Below are positions 57,040 to 64,000 of a stretch of 64,000 nt of DNA, one piece after another. Each line of letters opens with the position of its first letter. Positions within the stretch are counted from its first letter, which is position 1. The stretch comes from Punica granatum (taxonomy: Eukaryota > Streptophyta > Magnoliopsida > Myrtales > Lythraceae): contig NC_045130.1 in NCBI RefSeq assembly GCF_007655135.1, forward strand, positions 26,718,605 through 26,782,604, written 5' to 3'. The notes below the pieces were generated by a model. It searched no databases, had not been told where the DNA came from, and was given only the letters and a program-made list of their open reading frames with translations. Made by a program: the position numbers and the translations under genes.

Positions 57040-58612
57040 AATGTTAGAATGCCTAATAAATCAAGATTGACTCCCTCAGTTACTATAATATACAACAAAT
57101 CTTGCCGCTTATCCAGTAGGAAGTTGCAGTCGAGTTGAAACATGAGAAGTGGCAATGACCTGAAAAAACTTGATGCGTTCATGAATAATGTCCCGATCAA
57201 TCTCAATATTCTTGGTCCGTTCGTGAAACACAAAATTAGCTACGATATGTAGTACAGCCCGGTTGTCTCAGAATAACCAAGTAGGGTATGAGAAAGTGAT
57301 CCCAAGGGAAGTGAGTAAGCTTCGAAGCCACAAAACTTCACTGATAGCAACAGCCATACCTCAATACTTTGCCTCTACAAATGACCGGGATATCGTGATC
57401 TGCTTCCTCGTTTTCCTAGAAATGGGGCAGCATGCAAAATAATGCAATAACTTGTATTTGATCGGCGAGTCATTGGCAACTAGCCCAGTCAGAATCATAA
57501 ATATGCTTCGAGCTCCATGGAGTTCGGTAAGTAAAAAGATTGCCTGTTCCGGTGATTGCTTGAGGTATCGAAGCACTGGCATGGCAGTATCCCAAGGTAC
57601 CTGATGAGGATTATGCACGAATTGTGACAAGAGGTGCACTGAATAACCCAATTGTGGCTGAGTGATCGTCAAATAAACAAGACTACAAATTAAGTGTACG
57701 TCTTGAGTCGTCAAAAGGTGCACCTGAATCAATTGATAATAGATGGTGCTATTCCATCGGAAATGGAGACAGTCTAGAGCCAAGCATCCCACACTCTCTA
57801 AATATGTTAAGAACATATTTGCGCTAGCCAAGAAAAAGACATGAATTTAGTAGACTTGCCTTGATCCTCCCAAGAAAGAGTTGAGAGGAGCCACGTCCTT
57901 GATGCGAAAACATTGGTCAAGGTACTTGAAGCCCTTGTAGTGACCAGAATCATTACTTGCCACAATCACGTCATCACCGTAGACAAGCACTGCAAGAAAT
58001 ATGTTGCATCGTGTGAAAGTAAATAGAGAATGATCAGCATCTAACTGTTGAAACCACAAAGTCGCAAGGCATTTGCAATCTTTGAATATAAGTTACACAA
58101 CACCTAACGAAGTCATAAAGTGACCAGCAAAGCTAACAAACAAACCATGTTTTCCTGGATGTAAGCCAGGAGGCAGCCGCATATAAACTTCTTCATCTAA
58201 GTCTCTGTGTAGCAATGGATTGTGAACGTCCATCTTTTGCCACTGGTACAGTCAACAAGCATCAACAGTACAAACTTAGCCACGAGAGCAAAGTCTTCTA
58301 GAAATCAATGCCCTCAACTTGAGTAAATCCGTTGGCAACAAGATGCACTTTATAACGTTCGATGTTACCATTTGCTCATCACTTAAAATTGCTCAAGTAT
58401 TGACCGGGAAGAAGATCCACAATTGTCCTTGCATTGTTTAACTCCAATGCCCAAATTTCCTTGACCATCGTGGCACGCCATCGAGGGTCGGGAATCGCAT
58501 CCTGTTAAGATCTAGGCTCCAGATTTGAAACATTCGTGGCTATATAGGACAAGTGACAATTAGCGGCACCATAATAAGAAAGGAAATGCTCAACAGGACG
58601 ATAGGTACCTGA
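57040..58612 (-). pseudogene. Copia reverse transcriptase and RNase H, degenerate
   Basis: Read on the minus strand: the RT start (ALELNNARTIVDLLPGQ-like, about 58430), LVANGFTQVEGIDF (about 58310), an RT middle (YMRLPPGLHPGKHG, about 58180), the catalytic VYGDDVIVASND (about 57980; the YGDD box is intact) and RNase H (HYFACC…FVEAKY at 57361-57440, FHERTKNIEIDRDIIHERI near 57190). Frames change repeatedly and stops interrupt, so no product is expected. At about 58613 it meets the target duplication of an inserted LTR element; its gag lies beyond, at 61060-61462. Confidence 0.8.
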
Positions 58613-58617
58613 GGATT

Positions 58618-59023
58618 TGACGCAGCAAAATTAAAGAACAATTGTAATCTATTAATTCGCGCAAGAATGCCAGAAAACAATCTTCTGTAACCTGTTGATT
58701 CTATGAATACCAGTTATAGGCATCAAATTCGAATCAAATCCAAGAATTGGCAAAGAGCACGAAAACTCCAAATTTTATTAATTGATCAAAAGACAAAACG
58801 TCCAACCCTAGGATTTTATAAAGCTTAAATTGGAATTAAAACGCCTAATTACACGAAAGACATAAACTTTTTCTAAAATTGTAAAAATACCCAAATAACA
58901 TAAAAATGTCCGTTTGAGGTCCTAAAATTTCTCATTTGGCTCCGGATGCCGTTTCCCTCGAGACATGGTCGTCAGAACCTGTTTTTCTCGAGATACCGAT
59001 TTGCCACGTCTTCTGCCGCATCA
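58618..59023 (-). repeat. 3' LTR of the gene-capturing element
   Basis: On the minus strand it starts TGATGCGGCAGAAGACGTGG and ends TTTGCTGCGTCA (406 bases, TG…CA). It matches 60265-60671 over its full length with scattered substitutions, so the insertion is not brand new. Confidence 0.85.
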
Positions 59024-59033
59024 TTCTCCCCTG
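59024..59033 (-). promoter_or_regulatory. Polypurine tract of the gene-capturing element
   Basis: On the minus strand CAGGGGAGAA stands directly before the TG of the 3' LTR, the position where second-strand synthesis is primed. Confidence 0.7.
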
Positions 59034-59096
59034 GGTTGAGAGAATTGGCCCTAGGAGTCCAGAGATAAAATTACGTCCAAGAGATAAAATTGCGTG

Positions 59097-59679
59097 CAGT
59101 TGTCCATTGAGGTACCCATCATAGACATAAACTCCTGAAGCCCCGATCTGTTTCCGTTCTTTGGCGGATACAGGATTGTGGTCCCTTGACATCTCAATTG
59201 CTTTCCCTCGGCGAAATAAGACTCCTCTACAATCTCCAGCATTAGCCACCACTAGTAATCTCCCCATGACTGTTGCTACCAATGTTGTGGTTCCAAAAGC
59301 GAAGGCTACATCTAATGAGCATGCTTCGGCAGAGGCGGCATCAGTCTGTAAGAAGGCAGAAGAAATGACATTCTTGATCTCATGAGGAAAGTCTTTGTCT
59401 TCAAGAATGATCCTCAGCAAGTGATAGCAGACAAAATCAGTAGCATGCTTTCCCCATGCCCATCGAAAACCCCATAGAATTAGGCCCACCGCTTAGATTC
59501 TCGAATCCATAATCATGTGCAAAATTATCCACACCAACATACACATCTTCCATACTTGACCGAAAACTGATGTAAACCCATGCTCTATAACGAATGATTG
59601 GAAAAAATCCTGACTCAAAATACTATGCCGCAGTGATTGGTTTGATAGAGACATCTGACATCATCATCCTCATCTGTTG
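59097..59679 (-). pseudogene. Captured PP2C-type protein phosphatase fragment
   Basis: Residues such as FRSSMEDVYVGVDNFAHDYG, GKHATDFVCYHLLRIILEDK, LVVANAGDCRGVLFRRGKAI, EMSRDHNPVSAKE and GYLNGQL follow the plant PP2C order (start of the catalytic domain through the middle). In this family the motif VFDGHGG supplies metal-binding Asp; here a one-base loss near 59451-59455 shifts the frame inside it. The copy starts around the residues QQMRMMMSD (59679) and stops after GYLNGQL (59097), so the C-terminal third of the domain is missing. The retained segment spans regions that in plant PP2C genes are usually split by introns, yet here it is continuous, which points to capture from spliced RNA. 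It is flanked directly by the splicing-factor fragment upstream and element DNA downstream. It cannot be active. Confidence 0.85.
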
Positions 59680-59916
59680 ATTCGAGGCACAATACTTCTC
59701 AATTTCCTGCTTCAGCCTTGTCTCCCTCCTATCTTTTCTTCGTGAGTCCATCCTCTTGTTGATGGCCTCCCAGACCGCATCAGCCTCCTTGTCGTCCTCA
59801 TCATACTCAGCAAAAGCAAAGAGACCCACATCATTCCCCTCAAATTCATCGAATTTCCGGTTCTCGTCATAACCCTTGTCATCTACCTCATCATCCTCCT
59901 CTTCCTCATCGAACTC
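59680..59916 (-). pseudogene. Captured STABILIZED1 / Prp6-like splicing factor fragment
   Basis: The residues DDKGYDENRKFDEFEGNDVG, LFAFAEYDEDDKEADAVWEA and MDSRRKDRRETRLKQEIEKY are the N-terminal PRP1 domain of the plant U5 snRNP factor STABILIZED1 (Prp6-like), a protein of roughly 1,000 residues. Only about 79 residues are retained; the HAT/TPR repeats are absent. The run is open and in frame with the gag start of the element; it passes without a break into the PP2C piece at 59679. The acidic run before it (59916-59985) may belong to the captured gene or to gag. The identification is from memory of the family motif, and is strong because the motif is highly conserved. Confidence 0.85.
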
Positions 59917-60072
59917 GGGCTCTCTATTACCTCCCGCTACAAAAATTGCGTCATCAGACGGATTCTCTTTGGAAAACAAAGTTGCGTTCCCTTCAAAATA
60001 GGAATCATACTCGACATCCTCCAAGCCTGCAATCGGATTAAGGACTCAGCCGCGCCTCGGGTCGACCTCCTG

Positions 60073-60228
60073 TCAGGCCTCCATCAACACCCCCATCCTC
60101 TCGGTTAGGCGATCCAGAACCACGTCCAGCCTACGCACCAGCCAGGTATCAATAATCTGCTCGATCCTCCGATACAGTTTGTCCTCCTCCGCAACCCGAC
60201 GTTGATTAGCCGTTCTTCGAGGCGGCAT
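60073..60228 (-). CDS. Short gag start of the gene-capturing element (51 aa)
   Basis: The ATG at 60228 lies 23 bases after the primer site. The product MPPRRTANQRRVAEEDKLYR continues with a coiled-coil-like segment and stops at TGA 60075-60073. MPPRR starts are typical of Ty3/gypsy gag proteins in plants. The same frame continues after the stop (QEVDPRRG, a second TGA, LNPIAGLEDVEYDS) into the splicing-factor piece. Both stops can be derived from CGA arginine codons by one C-to-T change. There is no capsid domain and no zinc knuckle. Confidence 0.6.
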   Translation of the reverse strand: MPPRRTANQRRVAEEDKLYRRIEQIIDTWLVRRLDVVLDRLTERMGVLMEA

Positions 60229-60250
60229 CGCTGATCAAAGAGCGAACGCG

Positions 60251-60262
60251 GCTCCAATACCA
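60251..60262 (-). promoter_or_regulatory. Primer-binding site (tRNA-Met type) of the gene-capturing element
   Basis: On the minus strand TGGTATTGGAGC stands two bases after the 5' LTR. It matches TGGTATCAGAGC, the initiator-tRNA-Met site of many plant elements, at 10 of 12 positions. Confidence 0.75.
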
Positions 60263-60264
60263 AC

Positions 60265-60966
60265 TGACATAGCAAAACTAAAGAACAATTGTAATATGTT
60301 AATTCGCGCACGAATACCAAAAAATAATCTTCTATAACATGTTGATTCTACGAATACCAAGGAATAGGCATCAAATTCGAATCAAATCCGAGAATGGGCA
60401 ATGAGCACGAAAACTCCAATTTTTATTAATTAATCAAAAGACAAAACGTCCAACCTTAGGGTTTTACAAAGCTTAAATAGGAATTAAAACACATAAATTA
60501 CACAAAAGACATAAACTTTTTTTAAAATTATAAAAATACCCAAATAACATAAAAATATCTGTTTGAGGCCCTAAAATTTTCCGTTTGGCTTTGGAGGCCG
60601 TTTCCCTCGAGACAGGTCATCAGAACCTGTTTTTCTCGAGATACCGATTTGCCACGTCTTCTGCCGCATCATTGAATCGAATCCGAGAATGGGCGAAAGA
60701 GCACGAAAGCTCCAATTTGTATTAATTGATCAAAAGATAAAACGTCCAACCCTAGGGTTTTACAAAGCTTAAATAGGAATTAGAACGCCTAAATTACACG
60801 AAAGACATAACTTTTCCTAAAATTGTAAAAATACCCAAATAACATAAAAATATCTGTTTGAGGCTCTAAAATTTCCCGTTTGGCTCCAGAGGTCGTTTCC
60901 CTCGAGACAGGTCGTCAGAACCTGTTTTTCTCGAGATACCGATTTGCCACGTCTTATGTCGCATCA
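60265..60966 (-). repeat. 5' LTR of the gene-capturing element with a partial tandem duplication
   Basis: 60265-60671 is a complete LTR that pairs with the 3' LTR. Directly outside it, 60674-60966 repeats the outer 293 bases (compare 60379-60671) and then meets the target duplication GGATT. The 5' LTR is thus about one and three-quarter units long (702 bases against 406 at the 3' end). Confidence 0.8.
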
Positions 60967-60987
60967 GGATTTCTAGGAAGCATGTGA

Positions 60988-61050
60988 TTTTTTTTTTTTT
61001 TTTTTGGGGGGGGGGGGGGGGAGGGGGGGGTGTTGGGGTGAGGGTGGGGG
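60988..61050. repeat. Homopolymer tract T18-G16 inside copia gag
   Basis: A run of 18 T (60988-61005) goes directly into 16 G (61006-61021), A, 8 G and further G-rich text. It starts 17 bases from the target duplication of the LTR insertion. Runs of this length suit a G-quadruplex but also sequencing or assembly error. Confidence 0.8.
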
Positions 61051-61059
61051 TAATACTTC

Positions 61060-61462
61060 CTAACCGTGAGCCCTATTTGTTGCAAAACACTCAGCGCAGC
61101 CTTGATCTACTGAGCCCTTGATGCATTTCCTTGCAAAATACACTCCTCCAGGTCATCCCATAGTGCCTTGGCCTCCTCTGGCGTGCAGACTCATAACTAA
61201 CAAGTTAAAGATCCAGGCGACCACGGTAGCATTACATATCTTTCATGCTCCGAAGTCTTCTACCGTCTCTTCAGGTTTCTGTAGACTTCCCAATAAAGCC
61301 AATTTTGTTCTTAGCTTGTAAAGCATTCAACTTGGCTCTAGACCAAGTTGAATAATTCGTGCATGTGAGCTTGCAAGTCACAAGGACAGTTCCCATGCCA
61401 TTAGACGTGCTCAGAAAATAAGGAGAAGTGACATCGATCATCTTCCCATTGTTGTTGTTCAC
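61060..61462 (-). pseudogene. Copia gag N-terminal region
   Basis: The minus-strand frame from 61462 reads MNNNNGKMIDVTSPYFLSTS, then GTVLVTCKLTCTNYSTWSRA and LNALQAKNKIGFIG, which is the UBN2-type gag start of Ty1/copia. After a stop at 61271 the family pattern continues out of frame (WKICNATVV, ALWDDLEEC, LSVLQQIGLTVR) to about 61060. Zinc finger, protease and integrase are missing between here and the reverse transcriptase part at 58612, so the element was deleted there before the LTR insertion. Confidence 0.75.
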
Positions 61463-61489
61463 TGTCTCGCTCTCTTTTAAGTCTTAGAA

Positions 61490-61672
61490 ACGCTTATACT
61501 TTGGAGAGTTAACGTATTCTGATTCTCTTGATTGCTTGTATACATACATCAGCCTGCCTACGGCAACATCAAAGGAAAGAATAATGTACAGCTGCCAATT
61601 ACAATGAATAAGAAAGAATACAAGGAAGTCGGGATATAATTGCTAGCAAACCAGGGATTTACTTCCCTAACA
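61490..61672 (-). repeat. Probable 5' LTR of the copia element
   Basis: On the minus strand TGTTAGGGAAGTAAATCCC starts an AT-rich block with AATCAAGAGAATCAGAATAC near its end, directly ahead of the gag start at 61462. Start bases TGTTAG are common for copia LTRs. A matching 3' LTR was not found, so the inner limit is approximate. Confidence 0.5.
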
Positions 61673-61689
61673 CTTAGTGATTGCTTCCT

Positions 61690-62882
61690 CTCACTGTTAG
61701 CATCATGAAAACCTCTCGTTTGATCTGCCCCCGGAAATCTGTGATCGAATAGAGGGGACCCCTCTTAGTATCTCAGGAAATATGAACAATCACATAATTT
61801 GGGGTCTCTCAATTGATGGTCAACACAACACAAAGTCAGCGTATCTATTAGAGCTGGGACTGCATCAGAGCCCAAACCCACGACAGTAGAAGTGGATATA
61901 GAAGAGCCCAACAATTCCCTGAATACAGTTTTTCCTTTGGCTGGCGGTGTAAGGGAAGCTTGCTACGACCAGTCTTCTTGCTCAATGTTGGATGAATGTG
62001 ATTGCTCCCTGTGCAATATGCTCGGCAATTGCATGGCAGCCTACATCTTCTGGCAGAACATCTCCATCCCGACAAAATGCTCTGTGTCCTTTGTAACACC
62101 GGTTGAGGAGTGCATTAGATTTAATATCGCTGCTCATTGTCCTTCAGTTTCTGGAATTCCTTAGGCCATCATCGGCTTGTGGAACCTTTGGAAAAACCGA
62201 AGCTCCATTATCTTCTCTAAAAGACCACTTCATTCCAATCTGGTGCAGGTGACCATCCAGCTAGCAGCAGAATCTTTTGCCTCTATGAAGAGCCTTCCAA
62301 GACACTACCGCAGAGAAATCCTTATTGGTTGGGTACCTTCGCCAGAAAGGTTCCGTATGCTAAATACCGATCGCTCCTCTAAAGGGAATCCAGGAGTGAC
62401 AGGAGCTGGGGGATTGATTAGGAACCATGAGGGGCGTTGTTGGGGTTTCATGATGAATTTAGGAAACACTTCTAGTGCGGTGGCTGAACTTCAAGGCCTC
62501 AGACAGGGCTGCTACTAGCTGCGAGTCTGAATATTTCACACCTAGATGTAGACATTGATGCACAATTAGTGTTTAACTGGATTCGGGGCGAGGCACTATC
62601 TAATCTTCATCTGGCTTGCCTCATTGAAGATTGCAGGACTTTGTGCCTCAGAATTGAGCGGCTTATCCCCATATGCACTCCTATCGTGAAGCAAATGTTT
62701 GCTTTGATGCCCTTGCTAGGATGGGCAGTGAACAATTATATCCTTTTGTTGTTTTTGAGTATCCTCCATCTGTTTTATCTCATACTTTGCTTCTTCGAGA
62801 TCTTATAGGGGTTTCATCCCCTCGTAGTGTTGTAATTGACTCCGGTTAACTATGAATGAAACTCCTTTTGGTAAAAAAAAAA
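61690..62882 (+). pseudogene. LINE (L1-type) 3' part with RNase H domain
   Basis: Plus-strand pieces: HIIWGLSIDGQHNTKSAYLL near 61790 (zf-RVT region after the reverse transcriptase), then MWNLWKNRSSIIFSK (62177), then the RNase H region LNTDRSSKGNPGVTGAGGLI, with the acid of AELQGLR and the DVDIDAQLVF stretch (62355-62600), and a tail ending FVVFEYPPSVLSHTLLLRDL in another frame. Frameshifts and stops break it. The 3' untranslated end is followed by A10 at about 62872-62882. This is the 5'-truncated, decayed remnant of an L1-clade LINE. Confidence 0.8.
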
Positions 62883-63019
62883 TCATTATTTGCACTCCTC
62901 TTAACATGCTTATTGTTTACACCAGAGAAATGTATTAGGATAGAATACAAGTATTTATAACATGAAAACGGAGATGTCATGCATAGCACATGTATGCTAA
63001 TTTAATCACATCCCATGTA
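62883..63019. other. Short intergenic stretch
   Basis: No feature recognised. Confidence 0.4.
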
Positions 63020-63131
63020 TTTAGTGGGTCAACCCGGTTCGACTGGATTAGTCGGGGCTCAATTGGGCTTCCGGATACCAAGATTCACACTGAAAAAAAA
63101 TAAAAATAAAAATAAATAAATAAATAAATAA
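63020..63131 (+). mobile_element. SINE S1, 3' part with A/T tail
   Basis: GGTCAACCCGGTTCGACTGG, GTCGGGGCTCAATTGGGCTT and GGATACCAAGATTCACACTG match the SINE 3' half. The tail is A9 then (TAAAA)n and (TAAA)n to 63131. The promoter half is missing. Confidence 0.65.
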
Positions 63132-64000
63132 ACTAGCCCTCTTGCCCGAGCATTTGCGCGAACGTTTATATTTATATATTTTAGTTAATTTTTAATGAAA
63201 AATATTAAGGAATACAATAGAATGATTGCTTATATTATTGTTAATTGATATTTTATAAATTACCTTTTTGAATTTTTAATAATGATGGAGAGAATGAAAT
63301 ATGTAAAAGTATTGAAAATATTTTTAAAGTTAGTCTTGTAGTCTTGCATTGTGGACGCGTTTAATTTTTTTCTTATTTAGTTAATATTTTCTAAATTGAA
63401 TGTCTATAACGTATTTGATTCATTAAAACTTTTGTATCATTACTCTTTTGTGCTATATGAAATTATACATCTTCTTTTTTCATATTAAATGAATTTATGA
63501 ATTGCATATTTGAACGGACTCTTTGCACCCATTCATCACATTTTAGTTCTAACTAATGGAATATGAGCAAAACTCCATACACTCTTATTCACGTTTGGGA
63601 CTGAATTCGCTGAGAGAATGTCCATAAAACCTATGTAAAAGACTCTCATCCGACGAACGGAGGCAACATTCCCTTTAGTCAAGTGGTTTTTCCATCCTCG
63701 TGGACATTTTTAAATTGAATTTTGGAATTCATACATGATACTAAAATTGGCGATCCTTCTTGAGTGTGTCTAAATTACCCATCTTAATGTTTCAACAACT
63801 TTATAAAATTCGATTTGCAATGTGTGGGCTACAGATGCTTTTTTCATACTAGGAAAAAGAATTAAAAATATAAAAACGAAGTAGAGAACATAAGAAATCA
63901 CGGCTCCTGGGGATGGGTGGTTGGTGGTTGGGAGGAAGAAGCAATGTTTTCGTTTTTAGTGGCATTTGCTCTTTAAAGGTAAACATAACATGAAATTCAT
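63132..64000. other. AT-rich intergenic DNA, no gene recognised
   Basis: Starts with CTAGCCCTCTTGCCCGAGCA then an AT-rich body, a possible element edge like that at 55660. No coding signal to the end of the window. Confidence 0.45.

Larger units (their letters stand above)
58618..60966 (-). mobile_element. Non-autonomous LTR retrotransposon carrying two host gene fragments
   Basis: The element is bounded by GGATT on both sides (58613-58617 and 60967-60971), a 5-base target duplication. On the minus strand the order is 5' LTR (60966-60265), primer site, 51-codon gag start, a splicing-factor (STABILIZED1/Prp6-like) fragment, a PP2C phosphatase fragment, polypurine tract and 3' LTR (59023-58618). 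There is no protease, reverse transcriptase or integrase, so it must have moved with enzymes from a partner. It sits inside a copia element. The host fragments run in the same direction as the LTRs, and no intron-like gaps are seen in them. See the separate entries for each part. Confidence 0.88.

Noticed and set aside
59623..60024. Independent acidic protein gene
   Set aside because: It is the splicing-factor fragment plus gag remainder inside the LTR element, and it ends in the PP2C junction.

Overview
The window is nuclear DNA of a flowering plant, most likely a woody eudicot. The evidence is split genes with GT-AG introns, a chloroplast transit peptide, AT-rich intergenic DNA and dense nested plant transposons. 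Gag proteins of the DUF7745 and plant-mobile-domain types and the repeat style would suit a Myrtales genome such as pomegranate, but that is a weak inference. The window is gene-poor. I can support two apparently intact protein genes: a RING-HC E3 ligase-like gene on the minus strand (CDS 20145-20885) and a three-exon plastoglobule fibrillin gene (PAP/FBN1 type) on the plus strand (46124-48298). A frameshifted F-box fragment lies at 27808-28090. Almost everything else recognisable is mobile DNA.

Layout. 1-4.1 kb: small repeats, then an Athila-like 5' LTR with a decayed primer site and gag remnant. 4.1-10 kb: AT-rich DNA with a fold-back element (6102-6636). 10-14 kb: a SINE pair, then a Ty3/gypsy element on the minus strand (DUF7745 gag, primer site, LTR). 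14-20 kb: CACTA-like hairpin repeats, a hAT element with a perfect 8-bp target duplication (15986-17187) and a PIF/Harbinger-like element (18688-19486). 20-21.3 kb: the RING gene. 21.4-25.2 kb: a SINE and two more hAT elements. 25-29 kb: AT-rich DNA and the F-box fragment. 29.1-33.2 kb: an internally deleted Athila element (two LTRs, about 0.2 kb between them) carrying a LINE insertion and flanked by a duplicated segment of about 0.3 kb. 33.5-34.1 kb: a second CACTA-like hairpin block. 38.2-43.4 kb: a degenerate plant-mobile-domain element between direct repeats, split by a hAT element. 44.6-48.9 kb: the fibrillin gene between related AT-rich MITEs. 49-55 kb: SINE, copia debris, hAT copy. 56.9-61.7 kb: a copia element on the minus strand hosting a second LTR element. 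61.7-63.1 kb: LINE and SINE tails.

The most striking object is the 2.35-kb LTR element at 58618-60966. It has a GGATT target duplication, a tRNA-Met-like primer site, a polypurine tract, a short gag start and almost no other retroviral coding. In place of pol it carries, in the same orientation, a fragment of a Prp6/STABILIZED1-type splicing factor followed directly by a fragment of a PP2C phosphatase. It looks like a non-autonomous retrotransposon that captured two unrelated host gene pieces and then jumped into an already deleted copia element.

Seven DNA-transposon copies have terminal structures that can be read directly. Five hAT copies, in three families, have perfect 8-bp target duplications, which suggests fairly recent activity. 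One hAT family, with copies at 24653 and 54524, carries a tRNA-like A/B box segment inside it.
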